64,000 nt of DNA from Flavobacteriaceae bacterium EG-1 (GCF_009649685.1 NZ_WJPK01000001.1:1-64000), one strand, 5' to 3'; positions 19,078 through 28,646 are shown, numbered from the stretch's first letter. Numbers and translations are program-made. Notes: generated by a model not told the origin, from the sequence alone.

Positions 19078-19914
19078 TTATAAATTAGCCAAATAGGTCA
19101 TATTCTCTATCATGCTTTCTAAGGGAGTACTTGCATACTCTTCTTGTTCGATAAAAATATGTTTTACGCCAGAGGCTTTCTTATTTTGAAGCATCTTTTT
19201 AATATCTAAGCCTCCTTTACCAAATTCAGTACTTTCTTTTTTTACCATATTCATGTCTTTTAAATGCCAAAGTGGAAATCGACCTGGGTATTTTTTAAAG
19301 TAATCTAAGGGGTCTTTATTTGCAACGATTACCCAACCTAAATCTAATTCCATATGCACTAAATCTGGGTCTGTATTATCCATTAACACATCATAAAGTA
19401 CTTGGCCTTTGTCAGATTCAAATTCGTAATCATGGTTATGATAACCAAATTTTAGCCCCAATTTTTTACATTCTTCACCTGCTTTATTGAATGCGTCCGC
19501 GACTTTTTTATAATTGTCTATGGTTTGGCCTTTACTAGGTAAGGAAGAACAAATTAAATAAGGTTGTTCTGAAACTACTGCTTCATCCATGGTTTTTTGA
19601 AAATTATTGTCTAAAGCAACATGACCACTCTTTAAGCTCATACCTAAATCTTCACAAGCATTTTTCATATCGGAAGGAGAAAGTCCATAATAATGTCCTT
19701 TAGAGCTACGAGCAGATTCTATTTCTTTAATTCCAATGGCAGCAATTTGTTTTAAGGTGGCTAACGCGTCTTTTGCCATTGCATCTCTAAAAGAGTATAA
19801 TTGAACACCGAACTTTTGTTTTACATCTGATGTAAGACCACATGAAGGTAGTATTAATGCACTAGCTGATGCTAAACCAGCTTGTTTTATAAAGTTTCTA
19901 CGAGTTGTATACAT
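19078..19914 (-). CDS. Tat-exported sugar phosphate isomerase/epimerase-like TIM barrel
   Basis: A 278-residue xylose isomerase-like TIM barrel (AP endonuclease 2 superfamily). The leader TTRRNFIKQAG is a twin-arginine signal, and LPSC before residue ~26 could make it a Tat lipoprotein. Metal-ligand patterns include FGYHNHDYEF and VHMELDLGWV, then LWHLKDM. These exported relatives, often annotated only as sugar phosphate isomerase/epimerase, act on unknown carbohydrates. It lies 10 bp after the aldo/keto reductase and 10 bp before the SMP-30 gene, so all are one operon. Confidence 0.9.
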   Translation of the reverse strand: MYTTRRNFIKQAGLASASALILPSCGLTSDVKQKFGVQLYSFRDAMAKDALATLKQIAAIGIKEIESARSSKGHYYGLSPSDMKNACEDLGMSLKSGHVALDNNFQKTMDEAVVSEQPYLICSSLPSKGQTIDNYKKVADAFNKAGEECKKLGLKFGYHNHDYEFESDKGQVLYDVLMDNTDPDLVHMELDLGWVIVANKDPLDYFKKYPGRFPLWHLKDMNMVKKESTEFGKGGLDIKKMLQNKKASGVKHIFIEQEEYASTPLESMIENMTYLANL

Positions 19915-19923
19915 TATTTAATA

Positions 19924-20895
19924 TTATTGTGACCACGAAGTTGGAGTACGATCCCAACGGTGTGATTTTAATTTGTTATATAAATTCTCATTTAAGCCTT
20001 TCCCATCGCTAGTTGCCGTATTCGCTAAAACATTTTTCTCTTTACGCATGCCCGGGATAATGGTGCCAACATTTTTGTTCATGATTATAAATCGTAGTGC
20101 CATTTCGGCCATAGTCATATTATCAGGGATTAATGGTCTAAGATTGTCGGCATGTTCAACACTAGGAATCAAATTTTCGGGGACGAAGTAAGTACCTCTC
20201 CAGTCTCCTTCGGGCCACGTACTATCTTTGGTGATATTTCCTGTTAATGTACCTTCATCAAATGGAACACGAGCTATAGTTGCTAAATCCATTTTTTCGC
20301 ATAGTGGAAATAATTCATCTTCCGGTGCTTGATCAAAAATGTTGTATATAACTTGAACGGCATCAACAAACCCTGTTTTTAAAGCTTTAATTCCATTGGT
20401 AGGTTCCCATCTATTTACACTAATACCCATAGCTGCAATTTTCCCAGAAGTTTTTAAGTCTTCAATAGCTCTTTGCCATTCTTCTCTATCACTCCATCCA
20501 TCATCCCAAGTGTGAAATTGCATTAAATCAATTTGCTCAAGATTTAAATTTTTGAGCGTTTTTTCTGTGTATTCATGAATGTGCGAAATAGGGTAGGAGT
20601 CATTTAAAGAATACTCTGGTTTTGCAGGCCATTGAAAGTTTTTTGGTGGAATTTTACTTGCTGTATATATTTTTTTATTTGGATGTCTTTTTACCAATTG
20701 ACCGAGTAATTTTTCACTGTGACCTTCGCCATATCCCCAAGCAGTATCGAAAAAGTTGACACCATTTTCAACAGCTAAATCAAGAGATTTTGCAGATTGT
20801 ACATCGTCAGATTCTGTCCATCCGGCCATGCCCCACATTCCGTACCCAATTTCACTTACCTGCCAATTTGTTCTTCCGAACCTTCTATACTTCAT
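19924..20895 (-). CDS. Aldo/keto reductase
   Basis: A 323-residue NADPH-dependent oxidoreductase of the AKR superfamily. The catalytic tetrad can be seen: D in NFFDTAWGYG (about 48-57), the tyrosine of that motif, K in YTASKIPP, and H in MQFHTWDD. No signal peptide, so cytoplasmic. It is 12 bp from DUF3500 upstream and 10 bp from the sugar isomerase downstream. The C-terminal cofactor segment (GTIIPGMRKEKN) is intact. The substrate is unknown; a sugar aldehyde or keto-sugar is likely from context. Confidence 0.9.
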   Translation of the reverse strand: MKYRRFGRTNWQVSEIGYGMWGMAGWTESDDVQSAKSLDLAVENGVNFFDTAWGYGEGHSEKLLGQLVKRHPNKKIYTASKIPPKNFQWPAKPEYSLNDSYPISHIHEYTEKTLKNLNLEQIDLMQFHTWDDGWSDREEWQRAIEDLKTSGKIAAMGISVNRWEPTNGIKALKTGFVDAVQVIYNIFDQAPEDELFPLCEKMDLATIARVPFDEGTLTGNITKDSTWPEGDWRGTYFVPENLIPSVEHADNLRPLIPDNMTMAEMALRFIIMNKNVGTIIPGMRKEKNVLANTATSDGKGLNENLYNKLKSHRWDRTPTSWSQ

Positions 20896-20907
20896 AATTT
20901 TTTAAAT

Positions 20908-21939
20908 CTATTGTTTATGGTGACCATTCTCGTAATGTTTCTTTAAAGTGTCTTCTCCATAATCGTTTGTTGGGTCTCGCACCACCGTATGTACATGATT
21001 AGAGTCTGTTTGTGTATTGTCATATTCAATTATTAAAACAGGACCTTGTATGCACCAATAATTAGGAGTGCCTGGCTTTAAACTTCCTGCCCAAGAAAAA
21101 GAAAGGTTCTCAATTCCGGCCTTTTTAATTTTCTCTCGATATTCAGCCGAAAAATTCTTTTCATAATTATTCATATATAAATTGAGTAATTCATTAAAAA
21201 TATCTTTTTGAGTAGCCGTAAATTCATTGTAAAAAATGCCCTTTTGCTCAAAATTTTCAACCTTCCGAATTGTTGTAGTAATTATTTCTTCGGGAGCAAT
21301 ATCGGCGAATTTTGCTTTTTTTAGTTGTGCGGATGAGAGTGAGTTAACCAATTTAAAGCTTAAAGAAGTTTCTTTTTTTAGTACTTCTTTTTCTTTGTGC
21401 CCCGTTATTTTAATAAGTCCAGGGTTTGTTCCAAAGAATATTGGAGTTGCTGAGGTGATTTTACCTTCCAAAGAAGTGAAATTTAAGGATAGGTGGTGTC
21501 CTTCAAACTTCCATCCCCATGGGTTTCCAGAGGCTGGGTCGCCAAAAATTAAGAAATGATAATTTAAAGGATCTCTACGAGGTTTACCATCGGGCATTAA
21601 GTCATTATCATCATCTTCTATAACACGAAGAACTTTTTCTAAAGACATGATATCTTTCGATTTTCTATACCCCTCTTCACTAAGCGAAGATTTAAGTAAA
21701 TCGATAGCAGCTGCTTTTTGTTTTTCATTAAAATCATGAAAACGAGGTCCTTTTCTTGAAATAGGAATGTACTTCATGTTATAGCGTTCATCATCATCTA
21801 AAGAAAAAATGGCCTTGGTTTTTAAGTCGTCGTTAAGTGATGCTATAAAGAGGTTTGCTTTTTGCGCTAAATCTTGAGATGAAATAGTTAACGTAATAAA
21901 GAAAAATCCAAAAAATACTGTTGATAATTTTGAAATCAT
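20908..21939 (-). CDS. DUF3500 domain-containing secreted protein
   Basis: A 343-residue protein with an N-terminal signal peptide (to about residue 21, ITLTISSQ). It carries the DUF3500 pattern, including GDPASGNPWGWKFEGHHLSLN at about 133-153 and a late HVHTVVRDPTNDYG. Histidines and aspartates in these blocks could bind a metal. Function is not established. It is first of a four-gene minus-strand run with an aldo/keto reductase, a Tat-exported sugar isomerase and an SMP-30 lactonase, so a role in extracytoplasmic carbohydrate handling is the best guess. Confidence 0.85.
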   Translation of the reverse strand: MISKLSTVFFGFFFITLTISSQDLAQKANLFIASLNDDLKTKAIFSLDDDERYNMKYIPISRKGPRFHDFNEKQKAAAIDLLKSSLSEEGYRKSKDIMSLEKVLRVIEDDDNDLMPDGKPRRDPLNYHFLIFGDPASGNPWGWKFEGHHLSLNFTSLEGKITSATPIFFGTNPGLIKITGHKEKEVLKKETSLSFKLVNSLSSAQLKKAKFADIAPEEIITTTIRKVENFEQKGIFYNEFTATQKDIFNELLNLYMNNYEKNFSAEYREKIKKAGIENLSFSWAGSLKPGTPNYWCIQGPVLIIEYDNTQTDSNHVHTVVRDPTNDYGEDTLKKHYENGHHKQ

Positions 21940-22042
21940 TGGTTGATTATGGTTTGTTTGGTCTATTCAACAGAATAGATATTTATTTTAGAGTGACCTC
22001 TAAAGTAATAAATATTAAACACACTGTATGTGTCTGTATTTG

Positions 22043-22050
22043 TACTTTTG
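22043..22050 (+). promoter_or_regulatory. Candidate -7 box for mazG
   Basis: TACTTTTG fits TAnnTTTG, 15 nt before the mazG ATG, which would give a very short leader. No TTG is seen at the -33 position. Confidence 0.3.
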
Positions 22051-22065
22051 TGAAAACATCTTCTA

Positions 22066-22842
22066 ATGAACAATAGAAAAGAACAACTGGCGGCCTTTGA
22101 TCGTTTACTTACAATAATGGATGAGTTACGAAATCAATGCCCATGGGATAAAAAACAAACCATGCAAAGTTTACGACATTTAACAATAGAAGAAACTTAT
22201 GAATTAGGTGATGCTATTTTAAATGAAGACTTAGTTGAGGTTAAAAAAGAACTAGGAGATATTTTATTACACATTGTTTTTTATGCTAAAATTGGATCGG
22301 AAACTAATGATTTTGACATTGCAGATGTTGCAAATGATATTTGTGAAAAATTAATAAATAGACACCCTCATATTTATGGTGATGTTAATGTTACAAATGA
22401 GGAAGATGTTAAGCGAAATTGGGAACAATTAAAATTAAAAGAGGGAAAAAAAAGTGTGTTAGAAGGGGTGCCCAATGGTTTGCCGGCATTGGTAAAAGCT
22501 AATAGGGTACAAGATAAGGTTGCTGGAGTTGGATTTGACTGGGAAAAACCGGAACAGGTATTTGAAAAATTAGAAGAAGAGTTAAAAGAGTTTACGAACG
22601 AAGTAAACTCTAATAATACGGATAAAATGGAAGCTGAATTTGGAGATGTTATGTTTTCTATGGTTAATTATGCTCGTTTTTTAAAAATAAATCCAGAGAA
22701 TGCATTAGAACGAACCAATAAAAAATTTATTAAACGATTTCAGTTTTTAGAAACAAAAGCAAAGGAGTTAGACAAAACTTTAGGTGAAATGAGCTTGGAT
22801 GAAATGAATGTATTTTGGGAAGCATCTAAAAAGAATGACTAA
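22066..22842 (+). CDS. mazG: Nucleoside triphosphate pyrophosphohydrolase MazG
   Basis: Hydrolyses (d)NTPs to monophosphate and pyrophosphate, a house-cleaning and stress enzyme. The 258-residue protein contains two MazG domains. The first has CPWDKKQTMQSLRHLTIEE, the EETYE acids and KKELGDILLHIVFYA. The second (about 150-250) has the weaker EEELKEF plus AEFGDVMFSMVNYARF. This matches the tandem-domain E. coli-type MazG. It is a single plus-strand gene, with no toxin or antitoxin partner nearby. Confidence 0.94.
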   Translation: MNNRKEQLAAFDRLLTIMDELRNQCPWDKKQTMQSLRHLTIEETYELGDAILNEDLVEVKKELGDILLHIVFYAKIGSETNDFDIADVANDICEKLINRHPHIYGDVNVTNEEDVKRNWEQLKLKEGKKSVLEGVPNGLPALVKANRVQDKVAGVGFDWEKPEQVFEKLEEELKEFTNEVNSNNTDKMEAEFGDVMFSMVNYARFLKINPENALERTNKKFIKRFQFLETKAKELDKTLGEMSLDEMNVFWEASKKND

Positions 22843-22857
22843 AAATTATACTATTTA

Positions 22858-23253
22858 TTAGTGTTTAGAATGTAGTATTTGCTCTAGAGTTTCATCTTTT
22901 ATCGGCTTAATAATGTAGTCTGAAATTATAGATATTTCTTTTGCGCGTTTAATATCATTCGGATTAACTGAAGAAGATAACATGTAGATGGATATTTTCT
23001 TATCAATATGTAATTTCAGATAAGTTTCAATAAAATCAAACCCATCCATAATAGGCATATTAATATCTAATAATATTATATCTGGTAAAGAGTCGTTATT
23101 ATCAATATTATCTTGGATGTAGTTTATAGCTTCTTCACCATCTGAAAATGTAGTAACTATTTTAGGTAACTCTATTTCATTTAGTGCTCTTTTTAAGGTG
23201 TATAGATGAATATCGTCATCATCTATCAAACAAATATTTAGTGGCCTATTCAT
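22858..23253 (-). CDS. Single-domain response regulator (receiver only)
   Basis: A 131-residue CheY-like receiver with no output domain. The acidic pocket is DDDD at 11-14, the phospho-acceptor is D63 in LLDINMP, the switch serine is in MLSSS near 93-95, and the conserved lysine is K116 in IIKPI. It is encoded 10 bp after the sensor kinase and is almost surely its partner. Without an effector domain it must signal by protein contact, as a phosphorelay step, or as a phosphate sink. Confidence 0.93.
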   Translation of the reverse strand: MNRPLNICLIDDDDIHLYTLKRALNEIELPKIVTTFSDGEEAINYIQDNIDNNDSLPDIILLDINMPIMDGFDFIETYLKLHIDKKISIYMLSSSVNPNDIKRAKEISIISDYIIKPIKDETLEQILHSKH

Positions 23254-23263
23254 CTTTATGTAT

Positions 23264-24547
23264 TTATATTATAATTGTAAATGTAGAACCTTTATCAACT
23301 TCACTTTCAGCATAAATAGTACCTCCCAGAGATTCGACCTTTATTTTGGTCATGTAAAGTCCTATCCCATTGGCTTCAGGGTGTCTATGGAAAGTTTTAT
23401 TAAGCCCGAAAAGTTTAGATCCGTGTCTTTTTAAATCTATACCAAGTCCGTTATCCTTAAAAGTAATTTTCGTTTTCTTTTTCATTGGTTCAGACTTAAT
23501 TAAAATTTGAGGAATTCTATCATTGGCTTTATATTTTATTGAATTTCCTATAATATTAAAAAAAATACTATCTAAATATTGACGATTAAATTTTACAACT
23601 GAAGCAGTGCTAAAATCCGCCTTTATAACTGCTGAAGACTTAAAAATTGGGTCTGTCAAAAGTTCTTTAGTATGGTCTAAAACTTCATTAAGTTTTATCG
23701 ATTCTATTTTTACATCATTGTTATTTTTAATTTTTAAAAATTCCAGTAGGTTACCAAGTGTATTGGTTAGGTTGTGTATTACAGTTTCAATTTTTAAAAA
23801 GATAGTTTCTCTGTCTTGTGTGCTATTTGATGAATTATAAATATGTAGTAAAGAGTTTAAGTTACTAACTGGTGCTCTTAAATTATGCGAGGTGATATCT
23901 GCAAATGACTCTAATTGAATATTGGCTTTTTCTAACTCTACATTCTTAATTTGTAATTTGTTTAAAAATGGAATAATTATAATTGAGAATTCGGCGATTA
24001 AAACAATTATAGAAAACCAAGAGAACCAAAAAAGTACATTCTTGGTTTTTAATAACTTTTGTTCTGCAAGCCTTTGATATTCGGCAACAATCGCTTCCAT
24101 ATTCAATAAAAAAGGCGTTTTTAATTTAGCAATAGTTTTTATTGAGAATTGTAAAATACTATCGCTTTGATTTTGTTGAAAAAGTAGACTCGCTTCAGAC
24201 ATGTTTTCTAATTGATTAGAACTAATTAGAAAAAGTGAATCCAGTAATTTACTTTGATGTAATTCTAAATTATTTAGATACAATTTTCGATGTTCGGATT
24301 TCCATTCATCTGTAAGTGCTTTTAAACTTGAAGTGTTATAAACGTTCTTGTCAGTTTCTAGTGCTACAAAAAGAAGTTGGTTAGCTATTTTCTGGCTATA
24401 CATACGTTGTCGCCCAGATAAATTAATTAATTCTGCATCCAATTTTTGATCCTCTAATCGCATTTCTAGGAGATATTGGTCAGTGAAAATTAAAATAATA
24501 GTGGTGACAATAAATATAATGTACCTTAGGCGTGAAGAATATTTCAA
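23264..24547 (-). CDS. Membrane sensor histidine kinase with PilJ/NarX-like sensor
   Basis: 427 residues. A transmembrane helix at ~8-22 precedes a periplasmic helical domain with LINLSGRQRMYSQKIANQL (about 40-58), the signature of type IV pilus-type/NarX-like sensors. A second helix lies at ~171-193. The phospho-acceptor is H221 in SHNLRAPVSNL. The ATP-binding domain has N (IIGNSIKY), G1 (KDNGLGIDL) and G2 (ANGIGLYMTKI) boxes. The kinase ends 10 bp before the receiver gene. The signal sensed is unknown. Confidence 0.92.
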   Translation of the reverse strand: MKYSSRLRYIIFIVTTIILIFTDQYLLEMRLEDQKLDAELINLSGRQRMYSQKIANQLLFVALETDKNVYNTSSLKALTDEWKSEHRKLYLNNLELHQSKLLDSLFLISSNQLENMSEASLLFQQNQSDSILQFSIKTIAKLKTPFLLNMEAIVAEYQRLAEQKLLKTKNVLFWFSWFSIIVLIAEFSIIIIPFLNKLQIKNVELEKANIQLESFADITSHNLRAPVSNLNSLLHIYNSSNSTQDRETIFLKIETVIHNLTNTLGNLLEFLKIKNNNDVKIESIKLNEVLDHTKELLTDPIFKSSAVIKADFSTASVVKFNRQYLDSIFFNIIGNSIKYKANDRIPQILIKSEPMKKKTKITFKDNGLGIDLKRHGSKLFGLNKTFHRHPEANGIGLYMTKIKVESLGGTIYAESEVDKGSTFTIII

Positions 24548-24776
24548 AAGCAGTTTATTTGATTAAAAAAAAGGACGATTACTAAAATTCTAATGAACAA
24601 CCTTAGATTTATTTTAACATAAATGAATTTATTCGGTAAATATATAACAACTTTAAGAGGTGTAAAAATAACATAAAAAGTAAGAAAAACCTTACTTATA
24701 TATAAAAAACTACTTTTCAAAACAATGCTTTTATGCGATTCATATCAATTAACTTTGCTTTTCTAAATTAATTTTC

Positions 24777-26141
24777 TTGCAACAATACTTTAAAGAATTT
24801 GGATACAACCTAAAACTCGCTTCACCTGTTATTTTGGGTTTGATTGGACATACATTAGTGCAATTTGCAGACAATGTAATGGTAGGACAATTAGGTACTG
24901 CAGAACTAGCTGCAGTATCATTAGGTAATAGTTTCGTATTTATTGGCATGTCATTAGGTATTGGATTTTCAACGGCCATAACACCTTTGGTAGCAGAAGC
25001 AGATAGTGCAGGTAAAAAAGGTGATGCAAAAAGCGCATTTAAACATGGTCTCATATTATGCACCTTAATAGGGTTATCTCTATTTGCTGCAATTATGCTC
25101 TGTAAGCCATTTTTATATAGTATGAATCAGCCTATAGAGGTAGTTGAACTTGCGATGCCTTATTTAGATTTAGTTGCGTTGTCTTTAGTGCCTCTGGTTA
25201 TTTTTCAGGCCTTTAAACAATTTTCAGAAGGTTTGTCGCAAACAAAATACCCAATGTATGCTACGATTATTGCAAATGTTGTAAACATAGCATTAAATTA
25301 TTTGCTGATTTTTGGAAACTTTGGATTTCCTAAAATGGGAATTGTTGGTGCTGCAATCGGAACATTAGTTTCAAGGATAATAATGGTTCTTTTTATTTGG
25401 TTGTTACTTAAAAGTAAAAAGAAGTTTGAAGCGTATGTTACCGGTTTTAATTTTAAAAAAATTGAAAAGAATGTAATACGTAAAATAATAAATCTTGGGT
25501 TTCCGTCGGCATTACAAATGTTTTTTGAAGTTGTAATTTTTACGGCTGCAATATGGTTAAGCGGAGTATTAGGTAAAAATCCACAAGCAGCTAATCAAAT
25601 AGCATTAAACTTAGCAAGTATGACCTTTATGGTGGGTATGGGCTTAAGCGTTGCAGCTATGATTCGGGTAGGAAATCAAAAAGGTCTTGGTAATTTTAAA
25701 GAATTACGAAGAATTGCTTTTTCTATCTTTATTTTAACCTTAATTCTCGAAGTTGTATTTGCCATTTTATTTTTAATAGGCAAGAGTTGGTTTCCAACAT
25801 TATATTTGGATGTTAAAGATTTGGAAAACTTAGCCGATAACACAGAAGTAATTGCTTTAACCGCTCAATTGTTGATTGTTGCTGCATTTTTTCAAATATC
25901 AGACGGCATTCAGGTTGTTGTATTGGGGGCATTACGTGGTATGCAGGATGTTAAAATACCAACTTGGATTACATTGTTTGCATATTGGGTAATAGGTTTT
26001 CCACTGTGTTATTTTTTAGGCTTGCATACAGAGTTAAAAAGTGTTGGTATATGGATTGGTCTTTTGTCTGGCCTTACTGCATCTGCCATTATGTTGTATA
26101 TTAGATTTAATTATTTAACCAAGAAGTTAATTTCAAAATAG
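24777..26141 (+). CDS. norM: MATE family multidrug/sodium antiporter (NorM-like)
   Basis: A 454-residue inner-membrane exporter with about twelve hydrophobic helices arranged as two six-helix halves (1-~225 and ~235-454). The first half begins KLASPVILGLIGHTLVQFADN, a typical MATE helix 1 with the conserved VQFADNVMVG, and the second repeats as NLGFPSALQMFFEVV. It exports cationic drugs or metabolites using a Na+ or H+ gradient. The start is TTG at 24777 (QQYFKEFGYN follows). A small acidic gene and a PAP2 gene follow on the same strand. Confidence 0.92.
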   Translation: MQQYFKEFGYNLKLASPVILGLIGHTLVQFADNVMVGQLGTAELAAVSLGNSFVFIGMSLGIGFSTAITPLVAEADSAGKKGDAKSAFKHGLILCTLIGLSLFAAIMLCKPFLYSMNQPIEVVELAMPYLDLVALSLVPLVIFQAFKQFSEGLSQTKYPMYATIIANVVNIALNYLLIFGNFGFPKMGIVGAAIGTLVSRIIMVLFIWLLLKSKKKFEAYVTGFNFKKIEKNVIRKIINLGFPSALQMFFEVVIFTAAIWLSGVLGKNPQAANQIALNLASMTFMVGMGLSVAAMIRVGNQKGLGNFKELRRIAFSIFILTLILEVVFAILFLIGKSWFPTLYLDVKDLENLADNTEVIALTAQLLIVAAFFQISDGIQVVVLGALRGMQDVKIPTWITLFAYWVIGFPLCYFLGLHTELKSVGIWIGLLSGLTASAIMLYIRFNYLTKKLISK

Positions 26142-26190
26142 TAATATTTGCATTATTAAATGCAATTGCTGTGAGAAAAAAATATGATTA

Positions 26191-26418
26191 ATGGATTTAC
26201 CAAAATATATTTTAGGAGATAATACAGATCACCCAAATTCAATTTATATTATTCATACAGAATACCCTCGATTTATTATAAATCTAGAGAATGATGAGGT
26301 AGAATGGTTTGAAGAGTTTTCTAAAGAAGACGAAAATGATTTAAAGGAGGAGATGCAATCCTTAATAGATGGTGCAACAGCATTTTACGATAGGGAAATA
26401 GCTCGGTACGAGGATTAA
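26191..26418 (+). CDS. Small acidic hypothetical protein
   Basis: A 75-residue protein, rich in D and E (about 30 percent of residues), with no signal peptide or membrane segment. The first half reads like a short beta sheet (YIIHTEYPRFIINL), followed by an acidic helical tail (KEDENDLKEEMQSLI). I do not recognise a named family, but the gene has clear coding character and is packed 49 bp after the MATE gene and 8 bp before the PAP2 gene. It probably belongs to this three-gene unit. Confidence 0.72.
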   Translation: MDLPKYILGDNTDHPNSIYIIHTEYPRFIINLENDEVEWFEEFSKEDENDLKEEMQSLIDGATAFYDREIARYED

Positions 26419-26426
26419 CTAGTGAT

Positions 26427-27011
26427 ATGGAAACCATTCTTCAGCTTGATAAAGAGTTATTTCTTTTTCTGAATAGCCTAGGCAATTCTAATTGGGATGA
26501 ATTTTGGGTTTTCGTCACTAATAAATTGCATTCTATTCCACTTTATCTTGTTTTATTAGTATTGACATATAAGCAATACGGAATTAGAAAAACTTTATTT
26601 GTTTTATTGGCTGTAGCTTTTATGATTTTATGTGTGGATCAACTAGCAAATTTATTTAAATACGGGATTAAACGACTTAGACCTTGTTTTGATTCTGACG
26701 TGAATTTGTCTATGCGTCAAGTTTTAGATTCTTGTGTTCATAGAGGGCAATTTGGTTATTTTTCAGCTCATGCAGCAAACTCTTTTGCGGTGGCAACATT
26801 CTTTAGTTTTATATTAAGTACGAACAAAGTTACGATTGTATCTTTATTGATAATTTGGGCGGGCTTAGTGGCCTATAGTAGAATTTATATTGGAGTGCAT
26901 TTTCCTTTAGATGTGTTTACCGGAATATTTATTGGTGTTTTATTTGGCTGGATGTACGCCAAATTATTGCGATTATTCTTCGCAAAATTAAACGCTAAAA
27001 AACAACCATAA
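26427..27011 (+). CDS. PAP2-family membrane phosphatase
   Basis: A 194-residue integral membrane phosphatase with about five helices. The three PAP2 motifs are present: KRLRP in KYGIKRLRPCFD, YFSAHAANS in place of PSGH (the histidine is kept, Pro-Ser-Gly altered), and SRIYIGVHFPLD (SRx5Hx3D). It likely removes phosphate from lipid phosphates such as undecaprenyl pyrophosphate, phosphatidate or lipid A; the exact substrate is not determined. Eight bases separate it from the acidic small gene upstream. Confidence 0.9.
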   Translation: METILQLDKELFLFLNSLGNSNWDEFWVFVTNKLHSIPLYLVLLVLTYKQYGIRKTLFVLLAVAFMILCVDQLANLFKYGIKRLRPCFDSDVNLSMRQVLDSCVHRGQFGYFSAHAANSFAVATFFSFILSTNKVTIVSLLIIWAGLVAYSRIYIGVHFPLDVFTGIFIGVLFGWMYAKLLRLFFAKLNAKKQP

Positions 27012-27045
27012 AATGAGATCACATAAAGTTTTGGTTTTAAAAGTT

Positions 27046-28086
27046 TTAAGTTTTTTTTGCCAATTTTAAAAGTTTTTCGGCAGCTTTAAAAGGAGAGGTT
27101 TGGCCCATGGAAACTATTTTTAACTGTTTTTCAAGTTCCTTTTTGACCTTTTTATTTTCATAGAAATTTTCCAACAAGCGATTTTCAATTGTTTGTATAA
27201 GCCAATATTTGTTTTGTTGATTTCTTTTTTTAGTTAGATACCCAGAGGCAGTATTTCCCTTGATATAAGTATCAATCATATTCCAAATCTCGTCTACACC
27301 AATATTCATAAAAGCCGAACAGCTTAAAACTTTTGTTTTCCAACCATTTTCTTTAGGTGGATATAAATGTAATGCCCTTGTAAACTCTTTTACTGCCAAA
27401 TTAGCCGCGCTAATTTGCGCTCCATCAGCCTTGTTTATAACTACGGCATCAGCTAATTCTAATATGCCTCTTTTAATACCCTGTAATTCATCTCCGGCTC
27501 CACTTAATTTCAGAACTAGAAAAAAATCGACCATACCATGAACAGCAACTTCACTTTGCCCAACACCAACTGTTTCTATTAAAACAACGTCAAAACCGGC
27601 GGCCTCACAAATAATAATGGCTTCCCTAGTTTTTCGCGCAACACCACCAAGAGATTCACCAGCCGGTGATGGTCTTATAAATGCATTGTTATTTCTAGAT
27701 AATTGTTGCATTCTGGTTTTGTCACCTAAAATGCTTCCCTTGTTCTTGATACTAGTCGGGTCAATTGCTAACACTGCAACTTTCTTTTTTAAAGCTATGA
27801 GGTTTGTGCCTAGCGTTTCTATAAAAGTACTTTTACCAACACCAGGTACCCCCGTTATGCCTATTCGAATACTTGATGTATTAATTGATAGACACCTTTC
27901 TATTAATTCTTGCGCAGCATTTTGATGATTGATATTATTACTTTCTACAAGTGTTATAGCTTTTCCTATAGAAGTTTTATCATTAGATTTTATACCATTA
28001 ATAATATCATCTACAGAAATTTCAAGCTTTCGTTTGGCTTTAATTTCTGAAATTCTAGAAGTACTTTTATTGTTTTTCTCACTCAA
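27046..28086 (-). CDS. meaB: Methylmalonyl-CoA mutase-associated GTPase MeaB
   Basis: A 346-residue G3E-family GTPase that protects and reloads adenosylcobalamin-dependent methylmalonyl-CoA mutase. The Walker A loop is GVPGVGKST at 79-87, with GQSEVAVHG and INKADG further on for the nucleotide base. The start is TTG at 28086, two bases after the upstream DUF2911 stop, implying translational coupling. The mutase subunits are not in this window, but a cobalamin adenosyltransferase is encoded at 55240-55815. Confidence 0.94.
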   Translation of the reverse strand: MSEKNNKSTSRISEIKAKRKLEISVDDIINGIKSNDKTSIGKAITLVESNNINHQNAAQELIERCLSINTSSIRIGITGVPGVGKSTFIETLGTNLIALKKKVAVLAIDPTSIKNKGSILGDKTRMQQLSRNNNAFIRPSPAGESLGGVARKTREAIIICEAAGFDVVLIETVGVGQSEVAVHGMVDFFLVLKLSGAGDELQGIKRGILELADAVVINKADGAQISAANLAVKEFTRALHLYPPKENGWKTKVLSCSAFMNIGVDEIWNMIDTYIKGNTASGYLTKKRNQQNKYWLIQTIENRLLENFYENKKVKKELEKQLKIVSMGQTSPFKAAEKLLKLAKKT

Positions 28087-28088
28087 AA

Positions 28089-28646
28089 TTAGTGGTTTAT
28101 TGGCACAATAATTTCGGTTTCATCCCACGATAAATTTAAGCTTAGTTGATTGTTATTCTTAAAATCTATTGTAAAATTTTCTACGGATTCTGATAACTTT
28201 TTTACAGGTATCTCTACATTAATAAAATCGGCTTCGGCGTCGCGTGTTGTTTCTTTACCTCCACTTAAAACGCTAACTCCCCAGTCAGGTATTTCTTCAT
28301 TGAACATTACTTTCCACGAATCTTTGTTCGGTATGGTCCATAAAGAATAAGTACCTGCCTTTAGTTTTTTGTCTATAATTTTTATATCTGTTTTTGTTGT
28401 AAAAGTTGTCGGTTCATTTGCACCCGTTCTCCATACGAGATTATATGGTACTAATTTTCCGAAGATTTCTCTTCCTTTTTTAGATGGGCTTGAATAATGT
28501 ACTGTTAAGTCTAAACCATTTTGGGTATAAGTACTAATTTTTTCTGGACTGTGTTTTTTAGTTTGTTTTTGCATAAAAGGAATTCCAACAAATACTATTA
28601 ATAGTGCCAATACCCCGAATATTGCAAACCATTTAAAAATTTTCAT
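28089..28646 (-). CDS. DUF2911 domain-containing protein
   Basis: A 185-residue protein with one N-terminal hydrophobic helix (about 5-22), either an anchor or an uncleaved signal, followed by a beta-rich DUF2911 domain. Landmarks are VWRTGANEPTTF, LKAGTYSLWTIP and a late LNLSWDETEIIVPI. Bacteroidota carry several such periplasmic proteins; the function is unknown. It is translationally coupled to meaB, which follows after two bases. Confidence 0.87.
   Translation of the reverse strand: MKIFKWFAIFGVLALLIVFVGIPFMQKQTKKHSPEKISTYTQNGLDLTVHYSSPSKKGREIFGKLVPYNLVWRTGANEPTTFTTKTDIKIIDKKLKAGTYSLWTIPNKDSWKVMFNEEIPDWGVSVLSGGKETTRDAEADFINVEIPVKKLSESVENFTIDFKNNNQLSLNLSWDETEIIVPINH

Noticed and set aside
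26760-26800. PAP2 protein as inactive because PSGH is altered
   Set aside because: The histidine of this motif and both other motifs are kept; Ser-Ala-His forms are common in active relatives.
27046-28086. MeaB as evidence that the mutase lies in this window
   Set aside because: No mutase subunit sequence is present; meaB is flanked by DUF2911 and PAP2 genes.
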